64,000 nt of DNA from Betaproteobacteria bacterium (GCA_016861105.1 BOKS01000007.1:124001-188000); one strand, 5' to 3'. Shown: positions 8,418-17,667, counted from the stretch's first letter. A program made the numbers and translations. The notes: generated by a model not told the origin, from the sequence alone.

Positions 8418-9023
8418 TCAGGCGTTCGCGTCGCGCGCGCCGGCGTCGAGCGCGACGTTCCACGCATGCTCGCGCACCTCGCCGGCCGCGTCCACCGCGA
8501 CGACGTGCACGCAGTCCGGGCGCAGCCGCAGCGGCGCGCGGCCGATGCCGTTCCACGCGGTCAGGTGCGCGACGAGCGTGTTGAGCACGCCACGGTGCGT
8601 CACCGCGACGACCGTCCCGCCGGCGGCCGCCTCGCGCGCGAGCCAGCGCAGCAGCCGGCGCTGCACCTCGCGCAGGCTCTCGCCGCCGGGCGGGCGGAAG
8701 TCGAGCCCGCGCGCCTCCTCGGCGGCGAACGCCGGGCCGTGCAGCGTGCGCAGCCGCTCGAAGGTCTCGCCTTCCCAGGCGCCCCAGTCCATCTCGGCGA
8801 GATCGGGATCGAGCGCGGGCGCGCGGCCTGCGAGCAGCCGCGCCGTCTCGGCCGCGCGCGCGAGCGGGCTCGCGACGATGCGCCCGCCCGCGAGCGCCGG
8901 CGGCAGCTGCCAGCGCGCCACCTGCGCGCGGCCTTCGGGCGACAGCGGCACGTCCGCGCGCCCCTGCAGGCGGCCGGCGTCGTTCCACGCGGTGCGGCCG
9001 TGGCGCAGCAGGCCGACGATCAT
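8418..9023 (-). CDS. Histidine phosphatase family protein (phosphoglycerate-mutase-like)
   Basis: A 201-residue member of the histidine phosphatase superfamily. The catalytic LLRHGRTAWN is at residues 5-14, with the later Arg in SPLARAAETA and the second His in VAVTHRGVL; GESLREVQRR precedes it. Likely a phosphomonoesterase of small phosphorylated metabolites (CobC/GpmB-like). Its ATG overlaps the TGA of the upstream glycosyltransferase by 4 bp, so it may dephosphorylate an intermediate of the glycan made by those transferases; that is inference. Confidence 0.8.
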   Translation of the reverse strand: MIVGLLRHGRTAWNDAGRLQGRADVPLSPEGRAQVARWQLPPALAGGRIVASPLARAAETARLLAGRAPALDPDLAEMDWGAWEGETFERLRTLHGPAFAAEEARGLDFRPPGGESLREVQRRLLRWLAREAAAGGTVVAVTHRGVLNTLVAHLTAWNGIGRAPLRLRPDCVHVVAVDAAGEVREHAWNVALDAGARDANA

Positions 9024-10174
9024 CGCAGCCAGGACGCACGCGCGCGAAGCACGCGGTCGAGCAGCGCGCCGAGCGCAGCGGACGCCGCGGCGAGGTCGTG
9101 CCGCTCGCGCGCGAGGACGCGCGCGCGCTCGGCCTGCGCGCGCCGGCGCGCGGGATCGCGCAGCAGCGCGTCGACGGCGCCGGCGAAGGCGTCCGCATCA
9201 CCGGGGGCCACCAGCAGACCGCTTCCGCCGTCCTCGACCATCGTCTCGCTGCCCGGGCGGCGGCCGGCCACGACCGGGACGCCGCAGGCCTGCGCCTCGA
9301 GCATCGCGAGCCCGAGCACCTCCGCCACGGCCGGCCACACGAAGAGGTCGGCGCCGGCGTGCAGCGCGGCGACGACGTCGGGCGGCTGCACGCCCGCATA
9401 GACGACGCGGCCGCGCGGCAACGCGTCGAGCGCGGCGCGCACCTCGTCGCGCGCCGCGCCGTCGCCGACGACCACGAGGTGCCACGGCGTCGCCGCGAGG
9501 CGCGCGAGCGCCTGCGCGAGCAGGCGGTAGCTCGCGAGCTTGTCGCCGGGACGCATCATCGCGACGGTCAGAAGCCGCGGCGAGTCCTGCGCCGGCGCGA
9601 GCGCGGCGGCGGCGGCGCGCGCGCGCGGGTCGTGCGCGGCGGCGGCGAGCGCGGCCACGTCGAGGAACGGCGGCAGCACGAGGCGCGCCGCGGCGGGGTC
9701 GCGCACGGCATCGACCATCGGCACGTCCGCCGGGTTCACGCACACGATCGCGTCGGCGGCGCGCAGCGCGGCCTCCACGCTCGCGTGCCCCTCCGCCCAG
9801 CGGCCCGCGCCCTGCTTCGGCGCGAACGACGCCTCGGCGACGACGTAGGGGATGCGCAGCACCTGGCTTGCGATCGGCCCCAGCGGGTCGGGGGCCTTGT
9901 GATAAAGGTGGTAGGTGAACCACAGCTGCGGCGCTCGCGCGGGATCGCGCTGCCAGCGGCGGATCAGGCGCTGCGCGAGGCCCGCGCCGACGGCGGCGAG
10001 ACGGCGCTGGCGCACGACGTCGCCCCTGCCCTCGAACGTGCGCAGCCGCGAGGCGAGCGCCACGTCGTGTCCGGCCGCCCGCAGCGCGGCGACGAACGTG
10101 CGCGCCAGCAGCCGGTCGCCCGAGGGCACCGGATGGTCGGGTGCCTTGAGCGGCGCGTAGAACGCGATGCGCAT
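9020..10174 (-). CDS. GT4-type glycosyltransferase
   Basis: A 384-residue GT-B protein. The start MRIAFYAPLK with a following glycine-rich PVPSGDRLLAR is the acceptor-side loop; the C-terminal half has the retaining GT4 signature LGLAMLEAQACGVPVVAG (EX7E-like) followed by GSETMVEDG. ATG 10174 lies two bases after the stop of the other GT4 gene, and the 3' end overlaps the histidine phosphatase start. Cytoplasmic; donor unknown. It is the second of two GT4 enzymes, so it probably extends the same glycan. Confidence 0.8.
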   Translation of the reverse strand: MRIAFYAPLKAPDHPVPSGDRLLARTFVAALRAAGHDVALASRLRTFEGRGDVVRQRRLAAVGAGLAQRLIRRWQRDPARAPQLWFTYHLYHKAPDPLGPIASQVLRIPYVVAEASFAPKQGAGRWAEGHASVEAALRAADAIVCVNPADVPMVDAVRDPAAARLVLPPFLDVAALAAAAHDPRARAAAAALAPAQDSPRLLTVAMMRPGDKLASYRLLAQALARLAATPWHLVVVGDGAARDEVRAALDALPRGRVVYAGVQPPDVVAALHAGADLFVWPAVAEVLGLAMLEAQACGVPVVAGRRPGSETMVEDGGSGLLVAPGDADAFAGAVDALLRDPARRRAQAERARVLARERHDLAAASAALGALLDRVLRARASWLR

Positions 10175-10176
10175 CG

Positions 10177-11436
10177 TCACGCGGCGACGCGCGCGCCGAA
10201 GCGCTCGACGAGCCGGTCGATGCCGCGCTCGAACGCGAATTCGCGCCGCGTGCGCTCGCAGCCGGCCGCGCCGATCCGCTCGCGCAGCGCGGCGTCGCCG
10301 ATCAGCGCCGCGAGCGCGCGCGAGAGCGCGGGGACGTCGCGCGGCGGGACCAGCAGTCCGGTGCGCCCGTCGTCGATCAGCTCGGGGATCCCGGACACGG
10401 TCGTGGCCACGCACGGCAGCCGCTGGCTCTGCGCTTCCATGAGCACGTTCGGCAACCCGTCGCGGTCGCCGTCGGCCGCGATGCGCGAGGGCAGCGCGAA
10501 GACGTCGGCGGCGCGGTAGCGCTCGAGCACTGCCGGCTGCGGGAGTGCGCCGCGCCACGCGACGCGCCCGTCGATCCCCAGCGCGCGCGCCTGCGCGGCG
10601 AGCGCGGGCAGCAGCGGGCCGCCGCCGACGTGCTCGAAACGCCACGACAGCGCGCCGGGCAGCTGCGCCAGCGCGGCGAGCAGGTCGTCGAAGCCCTTCT
10701 TCTCCACCGCGCGTCCCACCGCGAGGACCACGACCGGAGCGCCGGGCGCGCGCGGCGCCGTCGCCGGCGGCGGCGGAAAGCGCGCGGCGTCGAGGCCGTG
10801 GTAGACGAGGTCGACCTGCGCCGGGTCGGGCGCGAGCGCGCGCAGGTGCAAGGCGTTCGCGCGCGTGCAGGTGACCGCCCACGCGCAGGAGGCGAGCTTC
10901 CGGCGCTTCTCCCAGTCCGGCGTGGTCCAGATGTCCTTCGCGTGCGCGGACACGCTCCACGGCAGGCCGCGCAGCGCCGCCGCGTAGCGCGTCACCGACG
11001 CGGGCGTGTGCAGGAAGTGCGCGTGCAGCCAGCCGACGTCCGCCGGCAGCTCGGCGGCCAGCACGAGCGCCTGGCCGAAGCGGCGCACGCGGTTGCGCGT
11101 GCGGTCGCGCGCCAGGTCGGCGCGGAAGGCCGCGAGCGCCGCACGGTACCCCGGCAGCCGGCGCGCCGCGCGCCAGGCGCGCAGCACGCGCGACGGCGCG
11201 TCGTGCAGGTACTCCGGCAGGTAGGTGACGGGCGCGGCGACTTCGCCGTGCACCGGGTGCGTGGCGGCGTCGGTCGGCTGCCGCAGCGAGTACAGCGCGA
11301 GCGCGAGGCCACGGCGCTCCAGCGCGGCGAGCTCGTGCGCGATGAACGTCTCGGAGAGCCGCGGCCAGCCTTTCAGCACCACGCCGATGCGCGGGGCGCG
11401 GTGCGCGCGCGGGGCTCCCGTGGCGGCGTCGTTCAT
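10177..11436 (-). CDS. GT4-type glycosyltransferase
   Basis: A 419-residue GT4 family protein. Features are an N-terminal VVLKGWPRLSETFIAHE motif (common in colanic-acid/exopolysaccharide GT4 enzymes), HAHFLHTPA, a phosphate-binding VGRAVEKKGFDD loop and the EX7E-type LMEAQSQRLPCVATTVSG with GIPELIDDG. It is the first gene of the minus-strand group glycosyltransferase, glycosyltransferase, phosphatase, cyclase. It is divergent from the unusual ABC protein at 11544, with only 107 bp between starts, so the two may be co-regulated. Confidence 0.82.
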   Translation of the reverse strand: MNDAATGAPRAHRAPRIGVVLKGWPRLSETFIAHELAALERRGLALALYSLRQPTDAATHPVHGEVAAPVTYLPEYLHDAPSRVLRAWRAARRLPGYRAALAAFRADLARDRTRNRVRRFGQALVLAAELPADVGWLHAHFLHTPASVTRYAAALRGLPWSVSAHAKDIWTTPDWEKRRKLASCAWAVTCTRANALHLRALAPDPAQVDLVYHGLDAARFPPPPATAPRAPGAPVVVLAVGRAVEKKGFDDLLAALAQLPGALSWRFEHVGGGPLLPALAAQARALGIDGRVAWRGALPQPAVLERYRAADVFALPSRIAADGDRDGLPNVLMEAQSQRLPCVATTVSGIPELIDDGRTGLLVPPRDVPALSRALAALIGDAALRERIGAAGCERTRREFAFERGIDRLVERFGARVAA

Positions 11437-11543
11437 CGGGGTGCCGATGGTAGCATTGCGACGTCACGCGCGGAGGAGGCTCCGGCGCCCGCGGGGAGCG
11501 CGGCCGGCCGGGGCGGGCGCGGCCGGAGGGGAGTTGGTCGCAC

Positions 11544-14165
11544 GTGGAGCGCTCGCTCTTCCGCTACATCTGGAAGCACACCTGGCGCGACCAGGTGTGG
11601 CTGCTCGTGGTTACGATGGCGAGCTTCCCGCTCATCTACGTCAACCTCGAGCTGCCCAAGCGCATCGTCAACGACGCGATCGGCGGGCGCAACCTGCCCG
11701 AGGCGATCCTCGGCGTCGAGATGACGCAGGTCAGCTACCTGATGGTGCTGTCGTTCGCGCTGCTCGCGCTGATCACCATCAACGGCGCCATCAAGTACTG
11801 GCTCAACGTCTACCGCGGCGTCGTCGGCGAGCGCATGGTCCGCCGCATGCGCTTCGAGCTGTACGCGGCGGTGCTGCGCTTCCCGCTGGCGCACTTCCGG
11901 CGCACGTCCGCCGGCGAGATCATCCCGATGGTCACGGCGGAGACCGATCCGATCGGCGGCTTCATCGGCGAGTCGATCGCGCTGCCCGCCTTCCAGGCCG
12001 GGCTGCTGCTGACCTACATCACGTTCATCTTCATGCAGAACTTCTGGCTCGGCCTGGCCGCGGTGGCGCTCTACCCGCCGCAGGCGTGGCTGATCCCGCG
12101 GCTGCAGCGGAGGATCAACCAGCTCGCCAAGCAGCGCATCCAGACGACGCGCGAGTTCGCCGACCGCATCGGCGACGTCATCGGCGGCGCGACCGAGATC
12201 CGCGCCAACAACGCGGCGCGCTACGAGCTCGCCGACGCCTCGGGGCGCCTGGGCAGGATCTACGCCATTCGCGTCGACATCTTCAAGCGCAAGTTCTTCG
12301 TCAAGTTCCTCAACAACTTCCTCGCGCAGGTCACGCCGTTCTTCTTCTACGCCATCGGCGGCTACTTCGCGATCCACGGGCAGCTGTCGGTCGGCGCGCT
12401 GGTCGCGGTGATCGCGGCTTACAAGGACATCATCGACCCGTGGAAGGAGCTGCTCAAGTGGTACGAGACGAAGGAGGACGTGCGCGTCAAGTACGAGCAG
12501 ATCGTCTCGCAGTTCGAGCCCGAGGGCATGCTCCCCGCGGCGCTGGTCGACAACCCCCCGTCGCCGCTGCCGCGGCTCGCGGGGCCGCTGGTCGCGCAGG
12601 GCGTCGCGTACGCGGAGGAGGGCGCGGCCGCCGTCGAGCCCCTGTCGCTGGAGGTGCATCCGGGCGAGCACGTCGCGCTCGTCGGGGCCGGGGACTGCGG
12701 CCGCGCGGAGGTCGCGCAGCTGTTCGCGCGGCTCGCGTTCCCCGCGTCCGGCCGGCTGTCGGTCGGGACGCTCGCGCTGCCCGAGGCGCACCTCGCGGTC
12801 GTCGGCAGCCGCATCGCGTACGTGTCGCGCAACGCGCACGTGTTCTCCGGGACGCTGATGCACAACCTGCTCTACGGGCTCAAGCACAGGCCGGTGCGCG
12901 ACGTCGCGTACGAGGGCCCGGCCGCCGCCGCCGAGGCGAAACGGCGGCGCGAGGCCGAGATCGCCGGCAATTCGGCGGACGACATCAACGCGCACTGGAT
13001 CGACGAGGACGTGGCGGGCGTTGACGACGGCCCCTCGCACGCGCTGGAGGTGCTGCGCGTGGTCCGCATGGACGACGAGCTGCTCGCGTTCGGCCTCGCC
13101 AGCCGTGCCGGGACGCACGCGGACGAGGAGCTCGTGTCGCTCGTCCTCGAGGCGCGCGCCCGGCTGCGCGACAAGGTCGTGAGCCCGGAGCTCGCGCCGC
13201 TGGTGGAGCTGTTCGACCGCGACCGCTACTTCGAGAACGCGAGCGTGGCGGAGAACCTGCTGTTCGGCACGGCCATCGACCCGGCGTTCGCGCCGGACAG
13301 GCTCGCGACCAACGCCGAGGTGCGCCGCCTGCTCGAGGACGTCGGGCTCGCCCGCGACCTCGAGGAGCGCGGCATCCGCGTTGCCCGGCTGATGATCGAG
13401 CTCTTCGCCGACGAGCCTGCCGACAGCCCGCTGTTCGCCGAGTACAGCTTCATCTCGCCGGAGGACCTCGACGACTTCCGGGGCATGCTGCGCCGCATCG
13501 CGGACCGTACCCGCGGCGCGCTCGGCGTGCGCGAGCGCACGATGCTGCTGTCGCTGCCGCTCAAGATCGTGGCCGCGCGCCACCGGCTGGACGTGCTCGA
13601 CGACGCGCTGAGGGCGCGGCTCGTCGCCGCGCGGCACGCGTTCCAGAAGCGCTTCGCCGACCGCAACGTGGTCGCATTCCTCGACCCGCAGAGCTACTCG
13701 CCGACGCTGACCATCCGCGACAACATCCTGTTCGGCCGGCCGGTCTACGAGCAGGCGCGCGCGCAGGAGCGGCTCACCGACCTCGTGCGCGAGGTCGCGC
13801 TGGAGGTCGGCATGGAGCGGCCGCTGATCCGGCGCGGCCTCGCGTTCGACGTCGGGCCGAGCGGCGCGCGCCTGGGCTACGCGCAGAAGCAGCGGCTCGC
13901 GATCGCGCGTGCGCTGGTCAAGAACCCGGACCTCCTCGTGCTCGACGAGGCGACGGCGGGGCTCGACCCGGCCCTCGAGCGCGACGTGATCCGCCGCGTG
14001 CTCGCGTGGGCGGGGGAGCGCACGGTGGTCTGGTCGCTCGGCCAGCCGTCGCTGGCGAAGCTCTTCCCGCGCGTCCTGGTGTTCGAGCGCGGGCGCCTGG
14101 TCGAGGACGGCGCCTTCGACGCGCTCGCCGGAGGCGGGACGCACCTCGCGCGGCTGCTCGCCTGA
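11544..14165 (+). CDS. Atypical ABC exporter-like protein with degenerate nucleotide-binding domain
   Basis: An 873-residue protein. Residues 1-320 form an ABC type-1 exporter membrane domain (about six segments, EIIPMVTAETDPIGG as coupling region). The nucleotide-binding part is abnormal: the Walker A position reads VGAGDCGRAE (380-389; Lys and Ser/Thr missing), while the signature-like ARLGYAQKQRLAIARAL (775-791) and Walker B LLVLDEATAGLD (797-808) are good and the H-loop His is absent (WSLGQPS). Between Walker A and signature lie about 380 residues, rather than the usual hundred, with three similar segments: FSGTLMHNLLYG (434-445), FENASVAENLLFG (563-575), YSPTLTIRDNILFG (718-731). GTG start after GGAGGGGAG. 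Next to glycosyltransferases, it may move a glycolipid; ATPase activity is doubtful. Confidence 0.75.
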   Translation: MERSLFRYIWKHTWRDQVWLLVVTMASFPLIYVNLELPKRIVNDAIGGRNLPEAILGVEMTQVSYLMVLSFALLALITINGAIKYWLNVYRGVVGERMVRRMRFELYAAVLRFPLAHFRRTSAGEIIPMVTAETDPIGGFIGESIALPAFQAGLLLTYITFIFMQNFWLGLAAVALYPPQAWLIPRLQRRINQLAKQRIQTTREFADRIGDVIGGATEIRANNAARYELADASGRLGRIYAIRVDIFKRKFFVKFLNNFLAQVTPFFFYAIGGYFAIHGQLSVGALVAVIAAYKDIIDPWKELLKWYETKEDVRVKYEQIVSQFEPEGMLPAALVDNPPSPLPRLAGPLVAQGVAYAEEGAAAVEPLSLEVHPGEHVALVGAGDCGRAEVAQLFARLAFPASGRLSVGTLALPEAHLAVVGSRIAYVSRNAHVFSGTLMHNLLYGLKHRPVRDVAYEGPAAAAEAKRRREAEIAGNSADDINAHWIDEDVAGVDDGPSHALEVLRVVRMDDELLAFGLASRAGTHADEELVSLVLEARARLRDKVVSPELAPLVELFDRDRYFENASVAENLLFGTAIDPAFAPDRLATNAEVRRLLEDVGLARDLEERGIRVARLMIELFADEPADSPLFAEYSFISPEDLDDFRGMLRRIADRTRGALGVRERTMLLSLPLKIVAARHRLDVLDDALRARLVAARHAFQKRFADRNVVAFLDPQSYSPTLTIRDNILFGRPVYEQARAQERLTDLVREVALEVGMERPLIRRGLAFDVGPSGARLGYAQKQRLAIARALVKNPDLLVLDEATAGLDPALERDVIRRVLAWAGERTVVWSLGQPSLAKLFPRVLVFERGRLVEDGAFDALAGGGTHLARLLA

Positions 14166-14181
14166 CCGCGTGCCGCGCCGC

Positions 14182-16032
14182 TCAGAGTGGCCACACGACG
14201 AGCAGCAGCGGCACCGCGATCGCGACCACCAGCACCTCGAGCGGCAGGCCCAGGCGCCAGTAGTCGCCGAAGCGGAACCCGCCGGGCCCGAGGATCAGGG
14301 TGTTGTTCTGGTGCCCGATCGGCGTCAGGAACGAGCAGGAGGCGCCGATGGCGACGGCCATGAGGAAGGGGTCGGCGTCCACGCCCAGCGCGGCGGCCGT
14401 GCCGATGGCGATCGGGCACATCACGGCGGCAGTGGCCGCGTTGTTCATCAGGTCGGAGAGGAACATCGCGACGACCAGGACCAGCGCGAGCGCGGCGACC
14501 GCGTGGCCCTGCGCGACGGTGTCGAGCAGCAGCCGCGCCACGAGGTCTGCCGCGCCGGTGGCCTCGGTCGCCTTCGCGACCGGGATCAGCGCAGCCAGCA
14601 GCACGATCACCGGCCAGTCCACCGCGTCGTAGACGGCGCGCGGCGGGACCGTACGCAGCACGAGCGAGGCCAGCACGCCGAGCGCGAACGACACCGCGGC
14701 CGGCAGCAGGCCTAAGGCCGCGACGGCGACGGCCAGCGCCATCACGAGGCCCGCCTGCCACGCCTTGCGCCGGCTCGGCACGTGCAGCTCGCGGTCGGCG
14801 AGCGGCACGCACCCGTAGTCGGCGGCGAATTCGAGGATCGCGTCGGGCGGGCCCTGCAGCAGCAGGAGGTCGCCCGGCATCACGACGATCGAGCGCAGCC
14901 GCATCAGCGAGCGCCGCCCCTGGCGGGACAGCGCGAGCAGGTTGAGGCCGTAGCGCGTGCGCAGCAGGATGTCCTGCACCGAGCTGCCGGCGAGCGGCGA
15001 GTTCGGCAGCACGGCCAGCTCCATCAGCACGACCTCGTCGCTCGCCGGCGGTGTCTTCCCCTCGTCCGCGCGCGCTTCGTCGGCGTCCGCCGGCGCGGCA
15101 GCGGCGCGCGCCGCCGCGGGCGCCTGCGCGTCGTCCCCGTCCTCGGCCGCCTCGGCCAGCGTGAGCCCGAGCCGCGCGAGCACCCCGCCCAGCGCCTCGG
15201 CCTCGGCCTCGACGACCAGGATGTCGCCGGCGCGGATCCTCCGCGCGGCGGTCGGCGCTGACAGCCGCAGGTCGTTGCGCACGAGGCCGACCACCTGCGC
15301 GCCGGTGTCGTCGAGCGCCTGCTCGATCTCGCGCAGCGACTTGCCGACCGCCGGGCTGCCGTCGGGCACGCGCGCCTCGGTCAGGTAGGCGCCCGACTCG
15401 AAGCCCTCGAGGCTCGCCTGCCTGCGCGCGGGCACGAGCCGCCAGCCGGCGAGCGCGACGAAGGCGGTCCCGGCGATCGCGATGGCGAGGCCCACCGGCG
15501 TGAAGTCGAACATGCCGAAGGCCGCGCCGCCCGCCTGCTCGCGGAAGCCCGCGACGATGAGGTTGGGCGGCGTGCCGATCAGCGTCGTCATGCCGCCGAG
15601 CCCCGTCACGAAGGCGAGCGGCATCAGTGCCTGGCCCGGCGCGAGGTCGAGCCGCGCGGCCATGCGGATCGCCACCGGCATCAGCAGCGCCATCGCGCCG
15701 ACGTTGTTCATGAACGCGGACAGCAGGGCGCCCAGCGCGAAGAGCGTGGCGAAGCTGCGCACGGGACCGGCGGCGCCCGGCAGCACGGCGCGCGCGAGCG
15801 CGTCGATGCCGCCGGACGTCTGCAGCCCGCGGCTCAGCACCAGCACGCACGCGACGGTGATCACGGCGGGGTGGCCGAAGCCGGTGAACGCATCCGCCGG
15901 CGCCACGACGCCGGCGAGCACGCACGCGAGCAGCGCCGCGACCGCCACCATGTCGTGCCGCCAGCGCCCCCACAGGAAGAGCGCGACCGTGGCGAGCAGG
16001 ATGGCGAGGACGAGCGTCTGGTCGAGGGACAT
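14182..16032 (-). CDS. SLC13/DASS-family permease with TrkA-C domains
   Basis: A 616-residue membrane protein. Two blocks of transmembrane segments (residues about 1-195 and 400-616) flank a cytoplasmic part holding two TrkA-C (RCK-C) like domains, each with a VVLM/ILVVE type strand (for example GDILVVEAEAEAL). The SLC13 signature is visible as FMNNVGAMALLMPVA and IGTPPNLI in the first half and MNNAATAAVMCPIA with IGHQNNTLI in the second, forming the two anion/Na+ sites. It is a putative sodium-coupled uptake system for sulfate or dicarboxylate. It lies 69 bp after the peptide ABC permease but with a separate role; convergent to the ABC protein with a 16-bp gap. Confidence 0.85.
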   Translation of the reverse strand: MSLDQTLVLAILLATVALFLWGRWRHDMVAVAALLACVLAGVVAPADAFTGFGHPAVITVACVLVLSRGLQTSGGIDALARAVLPGAAGPVRSFATLFALGALLSAFMNNVGAMALLMPVAIRMAARLDLAPGQALMPLAFVTGLGGMTTLIGTPPNLIVAGFREQAGGAAFGMFDFTPVGLAIAIAGTAFVALAGWRLVPARRQASLEGFESGAYLTEARVPDGSPAVGKSLREIEQALDDTGAQVVGLVRNDLRLSAPTAARRIRAGDILVVEAEAEALGGVLARLGLTLAEAAEDGDDAQAPAAARAAAAPADADEARADEGKTPPASDEVVLMELAVLPNSPLAGSSVQDILLRTRYGLNLLALSRQGRRSLMRLRSIVVMPGDLLLLQGPPDAILEFAADYGCVPLADRELHVPSRRKAWQAGLVMALAVAVAALGLLPAAVSFALGVLASLVLRTVPPRAVYDAVDWPVIVLLAALIPVAKATEATGAADLVARLLLDTVAQGHAVAALALVLVVAMFLSDLMNNAATAAVMCPIAIGTAAALGVDADPFLMAVAIGASCSFLTPIGHQNNTLILGPGGFRFGDYWRLGLPLEVLVVAIAVPLLLVVWPL

Positions 16033-16101
16033 CGGCGATGGGGGCGGCGCGGGCGCATCGCGGGATGCGCAAGGACGGCCTCGGCGCGTCGCGGACGGCG
16101 G

Positions 16102-17280
16102 CTACCGGTACGGGTCGGCCGCGTCGCGCAGCCCGTCGCCGAAGAAGTTGAACGCGAGGATCACGACGATGACCGGCGCCACCGGCAGCATCAGCCACGG
16201 GTAGAGCGCGACGACGTTGATGTTCTGCGCCTCGTTGAGCAGCACGCCCCAGCTCGTGATCGGCGGGCGCAGGCCGATGCCGAGGAAGGAGAGCGCGGTC
16301 TCGCCGAGGATCATCCCCGGGATCGACAGCGTGGCCGCGGCGATCAGGTGGCTCATGAAGCCGGGCAGCAGGTGGCGGGCGATGATGCGCCGCGGCCGGG
16401 CGCCCATGAGCCGCGCCGCGGTCGTGTAGTCCTCCTCGCGCAGCGCGAGGAGCTTCGAGCGGACCGCGCGCGCGAGGTTCGTCCAGTCGAGCGTGGCGAG
16501 GATCATCGTGATCCCGAAGTACACGAGCAGCGGGCTCCACGTCACGGGGAGCACCGCGGAGAGCGCCATCCACAGCGGCAGCTCGGGGAAGCTGCGGATC
16601 ACCTCGATGACGCGCTGGATCACGTTGTCGACCCAGCCACCGTAGTAGCCGGCGATCCCGCCGAACACCAGGCCGAGCCCGAACGAGAGCGCGATGCCGA
16701 GCAGGCCGATCGTGAGCGAGATGCGCGTGCCGTAGATCACGCGCGACAGCACGTCGCGCCCCAGCCGGTCGGTGCCTGCCAGGAACAGCGTCCCGCCCTC
16801 GCCGGGGCACACGAGGTGGAACGACGCGTCGACCACGCCCCAGAAGCGGTAGGGGTCGCCCGAGCAGAGGAAGCGCAGCGGCCGCGGCCGGGTGCGGTCC
16901 TCGGCGTACTCGCGCTTCAGCGTCTCCATGTTGAGCGTGCGCACGAGGTCGTAGGTGAACGGGCCGACGAAGCGGCCCTCGTGCATCCAGTGCACCTCCT
17001 GCGGCGGCGCGTAGATGAAGTCGGTGTGGCGGCTGTGCAGGTGGTAGGGGGCGAGCACCTCGGAGACGAGCGTCGACGCGTACATCAGCGCCAGCACGAC
17101 GCCGGCGACGACGGCGACCCGGTGGCGCCGCAGCTTCCACAGCATCAGCTTCCACTGCGACGCGAGGTAGAAGCGCTCCTGCTCGGGCGTCAGGGCGTCG
17201 CTGCCGGACGGGTCGAACGGCGCGTCGCTGACGTAGTGCGGCAGCGGCTGCGCGGCAGCGTGGCCCTGGGGGGCGTTCAC
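16102..17280 (-). CDS. Peptide-type ABC importer permease (OppC/DppC-like)
   Basis: A 392-residue inner-membrane permease. A conserved N-terminal cytoplasmic segment (SQWKLMLWKLRRHRVAV) leads to the first membrane helix; then a roughly 110-residue periplasmic insertion, then GTDRLGRDVLSRVIYGTRIS, the hallmark of OppC proteins, and five further helices. The EAA-type cytoplasmic loop reads TTAARLMGARPRRIIARH. GTG 17280 is preferred, with GGGAG 9 bp before. It belongs with the permease, binding protein and ATPase genes upstream but is separated from them by a 541-bp repeat block, unusual for such operons. Confidence 0.85.
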   Translation of the reverse strand: MNAPQGHAAAQPLPHYVSDAPFDPSGSDALTPEQERFYLASQWKLMLWKLRRHRVAVVAGVVLALMYASTLVSEVLAPYHLHSRHTDFIYAPPQEVHWMHEGRFVGPFTYDLVRTLNMETLKREYAEDRTRPRPLRFLCSGDPYRFWGVVDASFHLVCPGEGGTLFLAGTDRLGRDVLSRVIYGTRISLTIGLLGIALSFGLGLVFGGIAGYYGGWVDNVIQRVIEVIRSFPELPLWMALSAVLPVTWSPLLVYFGITMILATLDWTNLARAVRSKLLALREEDYTTAARLMGARPRRIIARHLLPGFMSHLIAAATLSIPGMILGETALSFLGIGLRPPITSWGVLLNEAQNINVVALYPWLMLPVAPVIVVILAFNFFGDGLRDAADPYR

Positions 17281-17386
17281 GCGCCCGGCTCCCGCCTCGT
17301 TGCGGCGTGGCTGCCCCCGCTTGCCCCGCCCGCCGCAAACACGGCTGCCGCCTTCGCCATGCTCGTCGTCGCCCCCGCGGTTGTCG

Positions 17387-17404
17387 GCGGGGGCCCAGCG
17401 TCGT
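17387..17404 (-). repeat. REP-like palindromic half element (copy A partner)
   Basis: GCGGGGGCCCAGCGTCGT; its reverse complement resembles the core of the forward REP element 27 bp further on (ACGCTGGGCCCCCGC against ACACTGGGTCCCCGC), so the two form an inverted pair. The identical 18-mer recurs at 29173. Confidence 0.7.
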
Positions 17405-17430
17405 TCCCGCTCATGCGCGGCGGTCGCAAA

Positions 17431-17463
17431 GACACTGGGTCCCCGCTTGCGCGGGGACGACGA
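17431..17463 (+). repeat. REP-like palindromic element, copy A
   Basis: A 33-bp element starting GACACTGGGTCCCCGC with an internal palindrome (GTCCCCGC, TTGC spacer region, GCGGGGAC). The same sequence occurs at 45288-45320 and, lacking two 5' bases, at 29076-29107. All three are between genes. Confidence 0.8.
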
Positions 17464-17478
17464 CGGAGCAGCGGGATT

Positions 17479-17567
17479 CCTGCTTCCCGGCTCGTCGTGA
17501 CGGCCTCCTTGCACCGGCCGTGCAATGCGCGATGGACACGTGTCGGCCGCCCTCCCGATGAGCCTGG
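17479..17567 (+). repeat. 89-bp direct repeat, first copy
   Basis: Identical by eye to 17698-17786 (offset 219 bp). It begins CCTGCTTCCCGGCTCGTCGT and ends at ATGAGCCTGG. No coding function is apparent; the pair could recombine and delete or duplicate the 219-bp unit. Confidence 0.85.
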
Positions 17568-17634
17568 CGGCCTCCGGACGGTCGCCGCGACGCGCAGGGT
17601 CGGCGCGTCGGCCGTCTCCGCGATGCGCCTGGTC

Positions 17635-17667
17635 GCATCCCCGCAAGCGGGGCGCCTGCTTCCCGGC
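17635..17667 (+). repeat. 33-bp palindrome-containing repeat, unit 1
   Basis: GCATCCCCGCAAGCGGGG followed by CGCCTGCTTCCCGGC. The CCCCGC-AA-GCGGGG part is a perfect short hairpin. Units 2 and 3 follow at 17678 and 17789. Confidence 0.75.

Noticed and set aside
6895..9399. Very long open frames on both strands across the cyclase, phosphatase and glycosyltransferase genes
   Set aside because: They are shadows of the real genes in G+C-rich DNA: Arg/Ala/Pro-rich, no ribosome site, no recognisable motif, while the real frames hold catalytic motifs.
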